Assembly (NCBI RefSeq): GCF_001612905.1
Contig: NZ_BDBI01000011.1
Coordinates: 62,001 to 126,000, forward strand
DNA length: 64,000 nt
From: Nocardia ignorata NBRC 108230
Lineage (GTDB): Bacteria > Actinomycetota > Actinomycetes > Mycobacteriales > Mycobacteriaceae
Reading direction: 5' to 3'
Part shown: positions 44,607-52,919 of the stretch, piece by piece
How the letters are laid out: each line of letters starts with the position of its first letter
Numbering within the stretch: the first letter of the stretch is position 1
Notes under the pieces: model-generated
What the model was told of the DNA's origin: nothing
What the model saw: only the letters and a program-made list of their open reading frames with translations
Databases searched by the model: none
Position numbers and translations under genes: made by a program

Positions 44607-45835
44607 TGACCGCGGCCACCGCCCAGCTCATCACCTCCCCCGACCAGGCCGTGCCCGTCGCGGCCGAACTCGCCCGCGAGTTCGCGCCCGGCGCCGCCGC
44701 CCGTGATCGCGACCGCCAGTTGCCCTACGTGCAGCTGGATCGGCTGGCGTCCTCCGGTCTGCTCGCGATCACGGTTCCCGCCGAATTCGGTGGGGCCGAT
44801 CTGGGGCCGAGCGTGGTCACGGAAGTGGTGCGGCTGCTGGCGGTGGCCGATCCGAACATCGCACAGATCCCACACAGTCATTTCGTCTATCTGAATCTGT
44901 TGCGACTGGCCGGCACAGCCGGACAGCGACGCGAATACTTTCGAGCGGTGCTCGGCGGTGCGCGCATCGCCAATGCCCAATCCGAACGCGGTGGCCGGAC
45001 CATCACCGATATCTCGACCACGCTGCGTCCGGTGGACGACGAATTCCGGATCGACGGCACGAAATACTATTGCACCGGCTCGTTGTTCGCTGATCTGCTC
45101 GCCGTGCTGACCCGACTGGACGACCCGGACGCGCGCAGCGGCCTGCCCGCGGGCGAATACATCGCCTACCTACCGGCCCGAACGCCGGGCGTCCGGATCG
45201 TGGACGACTGGAACGGCCTCGGTCAGCGCACGACCGGCAGCGGCACCGTCGAGTTGGACGGTGTGCGGGTGCGAGCCGAGCAGCTCGTTCCCCGGGCGCA
45301 AGCCCTCGCCGGACCCACCGCCTACGGCGCGTACGCCCAGCTCCTGCACGCCGCGATAGACACGGGTATCGCACGCGGAGCTCTCACCGCCGCAACGGAA
45401 TTCGTGCGCGAACATGCCCGGCCGTGGTTCGAGGCCGGTGTCGACCGTGCCGTCGACGACCCGCTGCTGATCCAGCGGTTCGGCGAGTTGGTGGTGACGG
45501 TGGCAACGGCCGAAGCTACCCTGACCGCTGCGGCGACCGCCGTCGATTCGGCGATCCGGGCCCCGCTCTCGGGCACCGACGAGCAGACCGCGGCGGGTCA
45601 AGCGTCCCTCGCCGTCGCGACGGCCAAGATCGTCGCCGACCGCGCGGCAGTGGACGTGTCGAGCGCACTGTTCGAGGTGAGCGGAACCCGCAGTGTCGCA
45701 GCGGATCTCAACCTGCACCATTTCTGGCGCAACGCACGGACGCACACACTGCACGACCCGGTCCGCTGGAAACACCATCACCTCGGCCGTGCCCTACTCC
45801 ACGGCACTCCGCCGCCCGCCCACGGCACCTTCTGA
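44606..45835 (+). CDS. sfnB: SfnB-family sulfur acquisition oxidoreductase, copy 2
   Basis: A 409-residue acyl-CoA-dehydrogenase-fold protein of the SfnB group. The branch signature appears as IDGTKYYCTGSLFADLLAVL, with AITVPAEFGGADLGPSVVTEVVRLL near residue 55 and the C-terminal HHFWRNARTHTLHDPVRWKHHHLG. The ATG at 44606 overlaps the SfnG stop by one base (TGATG), a strong sign of translational coupling. Together with SfnG it should act in use of methylated sulfones as sulfur source. The exact reaction of SfnB proteins is not well established. Confidence 0.88.
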   Translation: MTAATAQLITSPDQAVPVAAELAREFAPGAAARDRDRQLPYVQLDRLASSGLLAITVPAEFGGADLGPSVVTEVVRLLAVADPNIAQIPHSHFVYLNLLRLAGTAGQRREYFRAVLGGARIANAQSERGGRTITDISTTLRPVDDEFRIDGTKYYCTGSLFADLLAVLTRLDDPDARSGLPAGEYIAYLPARTPGVRIVDDWNGLGQRTTGSGTVELDGVRVRAEQLVPRAQALAGPTAYGAYAQLLHAAIDTGIARGALTAATEFVREHARPWFEAGVDRAVDDPLLIQRFGELVVTVATAEATLTAAATAVDSAIRAPLSGTDEQTAAGQASLAVATAKIVADRAAVDVSSALFEVSGTRSVAADLNLHHFWRNARTHTLHDPVRWKHHHLGRALLHGTPPPAHGTF

Positions 45836-45875
45836 CTGCTCAGCCGACGGCTGAACCACACCCCGCACAAGTGAT

Positions 45876-45907
45876 CGCGCGTACACGGAGTTCACCGCGT
45901 ACGCGCG
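45876..45907. terminator. Bidirectional hairpin between sfnB and MerR gene
   Basis: CGCGCGTAC (45876-45884) pairs with GTACGCGCG (45899-45907) around a 14 nt loop, in the 81 bp gap between convergent genes. A second small dyad, TCAGCC-GAC-GGCTGA, lies at 45840-45854 just after the sfnB stop. Confidence 0.6.
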
Positions 45908-45916
45908 AGATCACCG

Positions 45917-46474
45917 CTAGCCCGTCTTGCGGTTTTCCCTGGCCTTGCGCCGGTAGGACAGTTCGTCCTCCGGGCGGTCGGTGATGGCGGTGGCTCGTTC
46001 GGCGGGGAAGTCCGCGATGGCGCCGGTCAGTTCCCGCATGGCGCCGCTGACCGCGATTCCGAAGACGCCCTGCCCGCCCTGCAGTAAATCGACGACTTCC
46101 TCGGGTGAGGTGCATTCGTACACCGAGGTGCCGTCGGAGAACAGGGTGATCCCGGCCAGATCGCCCACGCCACGACTGCGCAGGTGATCGACGGCGATCC
46201 GGATGTTCTGTAAAGAGATGCCCGCGTCCAGCAGGCGCTTCACGATCTTGAGGACAAGGATGTCCTTGAACGAGTACAGCCGCTGGCTCCCCGATCCCGC
46301 CGCGCCCCGGATCGACGGGACGACCAACCCGGTCCGCGCCCAGTAGTCGAGCTGACGGTAGGTGATTCCCGCGACCTGACACGCGCTCGGCACCCGGTAA
46401 CCGACCAGATCATCCGGAACCGAGTCGTCCGGGAACAAGCCAGGCTGCACTACATCCTGCGTTTGCTCTTCCAC
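45917..46474 (-). CDS. MerR-family regulator (Rv1830-type)
   Basis: A 185-residue MerR-type regulator. The winged helix is at about residues 25-95 (VAGITYRQLDYWARTGLVVPS, RLYSFKDILVLKIVKRLLDAGISL), followed by a C-terminal region (LFSDGTSVYECTSPEEVVDLLQGGQGVFGIAV) typical of the conserved actinobacterial Rv1830 group. The GTG at 46474 has AAGGAGCGG upstream. It is the last of five genes in the same order as M. tuberculosis gcvH, garA, Rv1828, Rv1829, Rv1830. The effector and targets are not known from sequence. Confidence 0.92.
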   Translation of the reverse strand: MEEQTQDVVQPGLFPDDSVPDDLVGYRVPSACQVAGITYRQLDYWARTGLVVPSIRGAAGSGSQRLYSFKDILVLKIVKRLLDAGISLQNIRIAVDHLRSRGVGDLAGITLFSDGTSVYECTSPEEVVDLLQGGQGVFGIAVSGAMRELTGAIADFPAERATAITDRPEDELSYRRKARENRKTG

Positions 46475-46641
46475 TGACCGCTCCTTGCTCTGCCGACGTT
46501 CTCGAGTACCGGAGTCACGACGGATGTTGCCCGACTTTCGAGGTTACTCCTGTCATTGTCGGACCCATACGGTCATCGGACCAAGCACCGTGAGCGGCGA
46601 TTCCCTCGACCTCTACTTCAGGGTCAGAAAATAGTCCGGCC

Positions 46642-47115
46642 CTAGCTGTCGGTCGCCTTGAAATCGTCGGGAGACACCGAGTCGAGGAACTCCTTGAACT
46701 TCTCGACCTCGTCCTCGCGCTCGTCGGGCATCACCAGCCCGGCTTCGGCGAGCACCGGCTCCTCGGCGAAGATCGGGCATCCCACGCGCAACGCGATGGC
46801 TACCGAGTCCGACGGTCTGGCCGAGACCCGCAGGTCGCCGTCGAAGACCAGATCGGCGTAGAAGGTGCCCTCCTGCAGATCGACGATCCGCACTTCCTTG
46901 AGGGTGTGTCCGAGTTCGGTGATGAGAATCTTGATCAGATCGTGGGTGAGCGGACGAATGGGGGTGACCCCTTCCTGCTCGAGCACGATCGCGGTGGCCT
47001 CGGCCTGCCCGATCCAGATCGGCAGATACCGCTCGCCCGCCGCCTCCCGCAGCAGCAGCACGGGCTGGTTCTGTGGCTGCTCGACACGGATGCCGATAAC
47101 GCGCATCTCACTCAT
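46642..47115 (-). CDS. Bifunctional nuclease family protein (DUF151, Rv1829-type)
   Basis: A 157-residue DUF151 protein. MRVIGIRVEQPQNQPVLLLREAAGERYLPIWIG and the following AEATAIVLEQEGVTPIRPLTHDL are the conserved core. VSARPSDSVAIALRVGCPIFAEEPVL is the second conserved block. Members are reported as nucleases with DNase and RNase activity in some bacteria and plants; in actinobacteria the role is unclear. The ATG at 47115 has AGGACAG upstream. It is placed between the two MerR genes, in the same order as in mycobacteria. Confidence 0.93.
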   Translation of the reverse strand: MSEMRVIGIRVEQPQNQPVLLLREAAGERYLPIWIGQAEATAIVLEQEGVTPIRPLTHDLIKILITELGHTLKEVRIVDLQEGTFYADLVFDGDLRVSARPSDSVAIALRVGCPIFAEEPVLAEAGLVMPDEREDEVEKFKEFLDSVSPDDFKATDS

Positions 47116-47215
47116 GCGACTGTCCTGCCTCCCATACTCGCCGCCGACGGCACGACCGCTGCCCCGCCCGGTATCACGAGTCTAGGCGAATCCGGCCACC
47201 CGGCGCTCGCGCGCG

Positions 47216-48004
47216 TCAGCTACCCAACGCGTTGCGCACCGCGGCTTTCACCAGTGCCGCATGCAGGTTCAGTGACAACGCGGCCAATTCGCGAACTGTT
47301 TCCTCGGCGCGGGCCCGCGCGTCGGCGTCGCGGCTCTTCGCGATCGGTGCGGCGATCTGGGCGACCAGCGCCGCCTCCCGGTCGGCGGCCAGCTTGAACG
47401 CACGCAGATGCCGTGCCTCCAAACCGAATTCGGCCATCGCCTTGGCCGCACGCGCCAGCGTCACCGCATCGGCCTCGAAGAATCCACCCGCCCCGGGGAC
47501 GATGAGTCCGGCCCGGAGCAGGTCATCGAGGAAACGCTCCTCGATGCCGGCCTTGGCGAGCAGATCGGCGCGGGTGAGCCGCACCGCGACATCGAAACGT
47601 AATTCTTCGGGCGTGATCTCCCCCGGAACGACACCGAGGCGGCGCGGCGCGGCGGGCGCGTCGTCCTCGGTGTACTCCTTGACGCCACGCAGGGAGTGCG
47701 CGCGAGCTCGCGCCTCACGCACACCCAACGTCGCAGCACCGCTGTCGATCGCTTCCAACTGCTCCTTGATCACCTTCAACGGCAGGTACTGATCGCGCTG
47801 TGCGGTGAGCACGAAACGCAGCCGTTCGTAGTCGGCCACCGAGAACCGCCGGTAACCCGACGGTGTCCGTTCCGGCCGGATCAGGCCCTCCGATTCGAGG
47901 AACCTGATCTTGGAGATGGTGATGTCGGGAAAATCTGGTCGCAGCAGGTCGAGCACGGAGCCGATCGACATCCCTCCGCGTGCCCACTGCGCCGCCCCGG
48001 TCAC
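47216..48004 (-). CDS. ftsR: MerR-family regulator FtsR (Rv1828-type)
   Basis: A 262-residue MerR-like regulator. The DNA-binding domain (SIGSVLDLLRPDFPDITISKIRFLESEGLIRPERTPSGYRRF split over residues 12-50) is followed by YERLRFVLTAQRDQYLPLKVIKEQLEAID. A second, C-terminal winged-helix-like domain contains LTRADLLAKAGIEERFLDDLL. Rv1828 homologues in Corynebacterium (FtsR) activate ftsZ, so a role in cell division is likely. The GTG at 48004 has only a weak ribosome site; an internal ATG 11 codons later is an alternative. It follows garA by 37 bp. Confidence 0.9.
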   Translation of the reverse strand: MTGAAQWARGGMSIGSVLDLLRPDFPDITISKIRFLESEGLIRPERTPSGYRRFSVADYERLRFVLTAQRDQYLPLKVIKEQLEAIDSGAATLGVREARARAHSLRGVKEYTEDDAPAAPRRLGVVPGEITPEELRFDVAVRLTRADLLAKAGIEERFLDDLLRAGLIVPGAGGFFEADAVTLARAAKAMAEFGLEARHLRAFKLAADREAALVAQIAAPIAKSRDADARARAEETVRELAALSLNLHAALVKAAVRNALGS

Positions 48005-48041
48005 AGCACTGCGCCCTTCGCGAGCACCAGCACCGGACGGG

Positions 48042-48527
48042 TCATCGCGAACCCGCTCCCGTCGACGACTCGGTGGCCTGTGCGCGCGGCCCCGTCAGGA
48101 AGACCAGCCGGAACTTGCCGATCTGGACTTCGTCGCCGTTCTGCAGCTCCGAGGAGTCCACCGGCTCCCGGTTGACGTAGGTGCCGTTGAGGCTGCCCAC
48201 ATCCACCACCTGGAACGAGTCGTCGTCCTGCCGGAACTCGGCGTGCCGACGGCTGACGGTGACGTCGTCGAGAAAGATGTCACTGTCGGGGTGACGACCG
48301 GCCGACGTGGTCGGCTGGTCGAGCAGAAAGCGCGAACCCGCGTTCGGGCCTCGCTTGACCACCAGGAGGGCGGCACCGACCGGCAGGCCCTCGACGCCCT
48401 GCACCGGCTGTTCGCCGGCCGGCTCTCCGGAGCGCGACGAATCGACCTCGTTGAGGAAATCCGCGCGGAAGACCGATGTCGTCTCGGCCGCGGTCTCCCC
48501 GTAACCCGGGTCCCTGTTCTCGCTCAC
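48042..48527 (-). CDS. garA: FHA-domain signalling protein GarA/OdhI
   Basis: A 161-residue GarA protein. The N-terminal phospho-acceptor motif ETTSVFRADFL has Thr16 and Thr17 as the PknB/PknG target threonines. The FHA domain spans about residues 70-145 (GRHPDSDIFLDDVTVSRRHAEF, then VVDVGSLNGTYVN). Unphosphorylated GarA inhibits 2-oxoglutarate dehydrogenase and glutamate dehydrogenase and activates glutamate synthase; phosphorylation makes the FHA domain bind its own tail and stops this. The GTG at 48527 has GGAGGAGAG upstream. The neighbours gcvH and ftsR are those seen in mycobacteria. Length and motif are complete, so it should be functional. Confidence 0.96.
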   Translation of the reverse strand: MSENRDPGYGETAAETTSVFRADFLNEVDSSRSGEPAGEQPVQGVEGLPVGAALLVVKRGPNAGSRFLLDQPTTSAGRHPDSDIFLDDVTVSRRHAEFRQDDDSFQVVDVGSLNGTYVNREPVDSSELQNGDEVQIGKFRLVFLTGPRAQATESSTGAGSR

Positions 48528-48635
48528 CGTTTCTCTCCTCCTCGAACCTGATTATCCATGCAAGCAGGTGCTGTCTTCGGCATTGACCGTACCCTGCCGG
48601 GGCGTGCCCGTGCAGGGAGAACTGTGAAGGCTGCG

Positions 48636-49034
48636 TCAGCCCCCGATAACTCCTTGATAACCCGCCGCATCCAGCAGTTCGGCGAGCGCCGCGTCCAGGC
48701 TCGCCGCGTCGTCGAAGGCGAGCTCGAACAACCAGCCCGCCTCGTAGGGGTCGCTGTTGAGCGTCTCCGGGGCCTGGACCAGATCCTCGTTCACCGCAAC
48801 GACTTTGCCGCTGAGCGGGGCGTAGATGTCGGACACGCTCTTGGTCGATTCGACCTCGGCGATGCTCTCGCCCGCCGTGACGTCGGCGTCGGCGTCGGGC
48901 AGTTGGACGAACACCACGTCACCGAGCTGTGACTGGGCGTAGTCGGTGATACCGACACGGACCGCTGTGGGGCTGGTCCGCCGCACCCATTCGTGCTCTT
49001 CGGTGTAGTGCAGATCCTCAGGGGTCCGGGTCAC
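48636..49034 (-). CDS. gcvH: Glycine cleavage system H protein
   Basis: A 132-residue GcvH carrying the lipoyl group that shuttles aminomethyl between P, T and L proteins. The lipoyl Lys65 is in VESTKSVSD, with YAQSQLGDVVFVQLP before it and YAPLSGKVVAVNEDL after. The GTG at 49034 has AAGGACG upstream; a longer in-frame start at 49067 is unlikely. It lies 42 bp downstream of pgsA2 and heads the gcvH-garA-ftsR-DUF151-MerR run. No glycine riboswitch is seen in its short leader, unlike gcvP. Confidence 0.95.
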   Translation of the reverse strand: MTRTPEDLHYTEEHEWVRRTSPTAVRVGITDYAQSQLGDVVFVQLPDADADVTAGESIAEVESTKSVSDIYAPLSGKVVAVNEDLVQAPETLNSDPYEAGWLFELAFDDAASLDAALAELLDAAGYQGVIGG

Positions 49035-49076
49035 AGGACGTCCTTTCGTCGTGAACGTTGCACGCAACAGTAACGG

Positions 49077-49748
49077 CTAGCGCCCTCGGTGCGGCACAGG
49101 CGGTATCGATCGTGCGACCGCGACCGCCAGACCCGCGTAGAGCACCCCGGTCCACACGTACAGTGCGGTGCCCCAGATCAACAGTGCCCAACCGAAGGCC
49201 CAGCCGAAACCCGCGCCCACCCAGACCATTTCCCCGGTGAGCAGCCACGGCAGACCCGACATCAGCGCGAAGGTCGCCGCTTTGCCCAGGTAGATCACTT
49301 CCGGCGCGGGCAGATCACGCCGTTTGTACACCGACAGCGTCACGGTGAGAACAAGGTCGCGAGCGATCAAGATCACTGCCAGCCACCACGGAATCAGGTC
49401 GCGCAGGACGAAGGCGGCCAGTGTCGTCAGCAGATACAGGCGGTCGACGAACGGGTCGAGCAGGGCGCCAAGGCGCGAGGACTGATCGAGCAGTCTGGCC
49501 AGTTTGCCGTCGAGGAAATCGGTGAAGCCGCTGGCGATCAGCAGGGCGAAGGCCCAGCCGTCGGCGTGCTCGACCAGCATCAACCACAGGAAGACGGGGA
49601 TGCCGATGAGGCGGAGCACGCTCAGGGCGTTGGGCACGGTCAGGATGCGGTCGCTGAACACGCCACCGCCGTCGGTGTCGCTCGTGCCAGGCGTTCCCGA
49701 TTCGGTTGCCACGCCCCTGCTTACCGCACCGACCCCCCGACGCGCCAT
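49077..49748 (-). CDS. pgsA2: CDP-alcohol phosphatidyltransferase (PgsA2-type)
   Basis: A 223-residue membrane enzyme with about six hydrophobic helices. The CDP-alcohol phosphotransferase motif D-x2-DG-x2-AR-x8-G-x3-D-x3-D reads DFLDGKLARLLDQSSRLGALLDPFVDR, split by the spacing. It transfers a phosphatidyl group from CDP-diacylglycerol to an alcohol, probably glycerol-3-phosphate. The N-terminal about 30 residues are polar and may be dispensable; a GTG at 49712 is an alternative start. In M. tuberculosis pgsA2 is Rv1822, also upstream of gcvH, but with three genes between them that are missing here. Confidence 0.88.
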   Translation of the reverse strand: MARRGVGAVSRGVATESGTPGTSDTDGGGVFSDRILTVPNALSVLRLIGIPVFLWLMLVEHADGWAFALLIASGFTDFLDGKLARLLDQSSRLGALLDPFVDRLYLLTTLAAFVLRDLIPWWLAVILIARDLVLTVTLSVYKRRDLPAPEVIYLGKAATFALMSGLPWLLTGEMVWVGAGFGWAFGWALLIWGTALYVWTGVLYAGLAVAVARSIPPVPHRGR

Positions 49749-49834
49749 CCGGCCACGCCGAAACCCGCGCCCATTTCGCGGCAGGTGATCGGTCGTGGCG
49801 CTGTCCGGCCGCCGAACCGCTAACCTCGACAGTC

Positions 49835-51232
49835 GTGTCCGACAGTGGTATCGATCTGCGCTCCTCCGTCTCCCCCGAGCAGGCCCGCGCCCGTGGCCGT
49901 GCCGCCGCCGCGAAGGTGCCGGTGACCGAGCGCGATCGCCCGGCCGAGAGCCCCGACCGACCGGGGGTGCTCGAGTTCGTCGAGGCCAGCAATCAGGGCA
50001 GGCTGGAACACCTGATCCCGTTGCGCATCGGCAGGATGGCGGCCTCGCCGTTCAGCTTCTTCCGCGGCGCGGCGGGCCTGATGGCCGCCGATCTCGCGGC
50101 CGGTCCGGACAGCGGCCTGCCCGCCCAGATCTGTGGCGACGCGCACGCCGCCAACTTCGGCCTCTACGGCACCCAGCGCGGCGAGATCGTGATGGATATC
50201 AACGATTTCGACGAGACGATTTTCGGGCCGTGGGAATGGGATCTCGAACGTCTCGCCGCGAGCCTCGTCCTGGCCGGACGCGAGAGCGGTGCCGACGCCG
50301 ACGACTGCCTGCGCGCGGCCCGCGACGCCGCGGCCTCCTATCGCCGGACCGTCGCCGGCCTCGCCGAGCTGCCGTTCCTGCAGTCCTGGACCGATCTGCA
50401 CGACGAGTCGATTCTCACCAAGGCCAAGGCCCAGGACCTGCACGACGACTTCAAGAAGGCCGCCAAGAAGGCGCGCAAGAACACCAGCGCGAAAGTGGTC
50501 GCGAAGCTCACCGAGCACATCGACGATCACGAGACCGGCATCCGCAAGCACTGCTTCATCAGCGATCCGCCGGTCCTCACCCCGGTCCACGAGCAGGTCC
50601 GCGAGGCGGTGATCGACGGGCTGGAACGCTACGCGGGCACCATCCGGGAGTCGCGGCGCACGCTGCTGTCGCGGTTCGCGGTCTCCGATGTCGCGTTCCG
50701 GGTCGTGGGCACCGGCAGCGTGGGGCTGCACAGTTACGTGGTGCTGCTACACGGCAACGACGGCGAGTCGCTGGTGCTGCAGGCCAAACAGGCGAGGCCG
50801 TCCGCGCTGGCGCCGTTCCTTCCGGCGACCACGCACCGGCACGAGGGTGAGCGCATCGTCGCCGGGGCGCGCAGCGTGCAGTCCGACACCGACATCCTGC
50901 TCGGCTGGACGACCATCGAGTTCGACACGCCACTGCCGTTCATCGTGCGCCAGTTCCGCAACTTCAAGGGCGCCATCGACCCGGCCGGGTTGTCGGCCGA
51001 CGATCTCGACGACTACGGCAGGCTGGCGGGTGCCCTGCTGGCGCGGGCGCACGCGCGCTCGCTCGATCCGCGCACGCTGGCCGGGTACCTGGACGGCGAC
51101 GGTCCCGACGACGACCGCTTCGAGGAGGCCGTGGCGCGCTTCGCGGTACGCTACGCCGACCGCACCGAAGCCGATCACGCGCAGCTCGTCGCCGCCGTCG
51201 AGGCGGGCGAGCTCGCCGCCGAGCCCAGCTGA
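49835..51232 (+). CDS. DUF2252 family protein (kinase-fold-like)
   Basis: A 465-residue DUF2252 protein. The conserved core ICGDAHAANFGLYGT, then MDINDFDETIFGPWEWDLERL, resembles the catalytic loop and metal-binding DFD of aminoglycoside phosphotransferase-like kinases, so a phosphotransferase function is plausible though unproven. The block FFRGAAGLMAADLAA is typical at the N-terminus. The GTG at 49835 lies 8 nt after TAACCT (49821-49826), which suits a leaderless mRNA; no ribosome site is present. It is divergent from pgsA2 with an 86 bp gap. Confidence 0.85.
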   Translation: MSDSGIDLRSSVSPEQARARGRAAAAKVPVTERDRPAESPDRPGVLEFVEASNQGRLEHLIPLRIGRMAASPFSFFRGAAGLMAADLAAGPDSGLPAQICGDAHAANFGLYGTQRGEIVMDINDFDETIFGPWEWDLERLAASLVLAGRESGADADDCLRAARDAAASYRRTVAGLAELPFLQSWTDLHDESILTKAKAQDLHDDFKKAAKKARKNTSAKVVAKLTEHIDDHETGIRKHCFISDPPVLTPVHEQVREAVIDGLERYAGTIRESRRTLLSRFAVSDVAFRVVGTGSVGLHSYVVLLHGNDGESLVLQAKQARPSALAPFLPATTHRHEGERIVAGARSVQSDTDILLGWTTIEFDTPLPFIVRQFRNFKGAIDPAGLSADDLDDYGRLAGALLARAHARSLDPRTLAGYLDGDGPDDDRFEEAVARFAVRYADRTEADHAQLVAAVEAGELAAEPS

Positions 51233-51278
51233 GCCGCGCGGCGCCGACCAGCCACCGGCCGCATCCTGACCGGCATCG

Positions 51279-51292
51279 GCTCGCCGGCGAGC
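51279..51292. promoter_or_regulatory. Palindrome GCTCGCCGGCGAGC before the NERD-like gene
   Basis: A perfect 14 bp palindrome directly precedes TACGAT (51293-51298), a possible -10 box, 60 bp before the NERD-like gene. It could be an operator at the promoter. In GC-rich DNA such a palindrome may also arise by chance. Confidence 0.3.
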
Positions 51293-51352
51293 TACGATGT
51301 ACGCCAACGGTTCTCGGCTTGCGGCGCCACCGACCAAGAAGGGCGGACCTCC

Positions 51353-52246
51353 ATGCTCGTGCGCGTGCAGAATGCGGCAGGCACCGATGCCGAGCGGGCA
51401 CTGATCAATTGGCTGCGCACCTGGAAGGACCCGTCGAGTCCGCACGGTGTCGCCACCATCAACTGCAGCCTGTTCCACAACGATCGGCTGCACCAGTTCG
51501 ACGCGGTGGTGTGGACGCCGACCAGCTGTGTGGTGATCGAGGCCGAAACGTTCACCGCCACCCAGCACGGTGTGCTCGAGATCCCGCTCAACGGCCCGTG
51601 GATGGTCTCCGGTGAACTCGCGCAGTTCGCCGGTGGTGAGAAGTCGACGCCGCTGGAACGCTCCAGGGAGCACACCTTCGCGCTGCAGGACTACCTCGCC
51701 GCGCGTGGGCTCGGGCAGCGTGCGGTGCACGGTCTCGGCTTGATCGTGCCGCAGCCCGGCGCCGATATCGACATCCATCAGGGTTGGCACGACCCGAGTT
51801 TCGACGTGGTCGTCACCGACGATCCCTACCGGCTCGAGCAGTACTTCGAGGTGCTCGCCGAGAAGGAACACAACCGGTGGACGGCCAACGACATCGCCAT
51901 CGCGTTCCGTGGCCTCGGCATCCTGCCGTACCTGCCCGCCCCGCAGGATCTGCTCAACGAGGGGTTCCTCGGGCCGATCGATGTGACGCTGTGGCACGGT
52001 GGGCCCACCCAGGCCCAGGCCGAGGCGTACGCGGAGGAGCAGGCACGGCTCGAGCAGGAGGCGCAGTCGCGGCGCGGTCTCGTCGCACCCTGGTACAGCC
52101 CGTGGAAGCTGTATCCCCGGGTCGGTGGTGATCTGGATTTCGGGCGTGCGTTCCTGCGGATCACCCTCGCCGTCGGCATGATCATCGCGATCGTGTGGGT
52201 GCTGTGGTTCGTGGTCACCGCCGTGCTCACCTACGGGCCTGCCTGA
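51353..52246 (+). CDS. NERD-like (nuclease-related) domain protein with C-terminal membrane anchor
   Basis: A 297-residue protein. The N-terminal half resembles the NERD domain: AERALINWLRTW, then FHNDRLHQFDAVVWTPTSCVVIEAETF, which has the D and E of a restriction-endonuclease-like core but a degenerate final residue (EAE instead of ExK). A coiled, Glu/Ala-rich segment (about 225-245) and a single membrane helix (about 272-292: ITLAVGMIIAIVWVLWFVV) follow. The ATG at 51353 has AAGGGCGG upstream. The active site may be lost, in which case it would be a binding protein. It lies between DUF2252 and PAP2 genes; a joint role is not established. Confidence 0.68.
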   Translation: MLVRVQNAAGTDAERALINWLRTWKDPSSPHGVATINCSLFHNDRLHQFDAVVWTPTSCVVIEAETFTATQHGVLEIPLNGPWMVSGELAQFAGGEKSTPLERSREHTFALQDYLAARGLGQRAVHGLGLIVPQPGADIDIHQGWHDPSFDVVVTDDPYRLEQYFEVLAEKEHNRWTANDIAIAFRGLGILPYLPAPQDLLNEGFLGPIDVTLWHGGPTQAQAEAYAEEQARLEQEAQSRRGLVAPWYSPWKLYPRVGGDLDFGRAFLRITLAVGMIIAIVWVLWFVVTAVLTYGPA

Positions 52247-52268
52247 ACCGAACGCTATCGTCGGGGCC

Positions 52269-52919
52269 GTGATCCACCCCGGCCAGGCACTTCGCACTAC
52301 CGTCCTCGCGGCCTGCGCGAGCGTCACCGCCCTGATCCCGCTGACGTTTCCGGCCGACGACGGGGCGACCGATATCGACCGGGCGATCGCCGAACCGGTG
52401 CAGCGTTCGGTCTCCCCCGAGTGGGGCTCGATTCTGGTGTCGCCGAGCAACGGCGCGACCGTGCTGATCGGGTTGCTGGGGTTTTGCTGCTGGTTCCTGG
52501 TGCGGCGCCGATGGTGGCGCGCGGCGACGATGCTCGTCGTCCCGGAGCTCGCGGTGGCGATCAATACGTGGTTGTTGAAACCTCTGTGGGACAGGCAGTT
52601 ACACGACTATCTCGCCTATCCGAGCGGCCACACCGTCCACTTGGTCGCAGTCGCAACGACATTCGCGTGTCTGGTGACGAGCGCCCGGGCGCGGCTCGTA
52701 GTCGTCGCGCTCACCGCGCTGATGCTCGTCCCGGTCACCCTGGGGATGATCGAGCGGGGCTACCACCACGCCACCGATGTCTTCGGTGGCGCGGCGGCAG
52801 CGGTCACCCTCGCCGTCGCGGGGGTGTGGGCTGTCAGCTGCGGTCGAAAACGCTGGCGTCGTGCAACATCTCGGCCCGCAGCATCGACTCCGGCACACCC
52901 ATCGCCTCCACCAGCGTGA
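52269..52919 (+). CDS. PAP2-family membrane phosphatase
   Basis: A 216-residue phosphatidic-acid-phosphatase-type protein with about six membrane helices. The three phosphatase motifs are recognisable: NTWLLKPLWDRQ (K of motif 1), YPSGHTVH (motif 2) and RGYHHATDVFGG (R, H and D of motif 3). Such proteins dephosphorylate lipid phosphates or undecaprenyl diphosphate. The GTG at 52269 lies 7 nt after TATCGT (52256-52261), consistent with a leaderless transcript. The 3' end overlaps the convergent acyl-CoA dehydrogenase gene by 86 bp; the overlapped tail is Pro/Ala/Ser-rich and probably unstructured. Confidence 0.85.
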   Translation: MIHPGQALRTTVLAACASVTALIPLTFPADDGATDIDRAIAEPVQRSVSPEWGSILVSPSNGATVLIGLLGFCCWFLVRRRWWRAATMLVVPELAVAINTWLLKPLWDRQLHDYLAYPSGHTVHLVAVATTFACLVTSARARLVVVALTALMLVPVTLGMIERGYHHATDVFGGAAAAVTLAVAGVWAVSCGRKRWRRATSRPAASTPAHPSPPPA

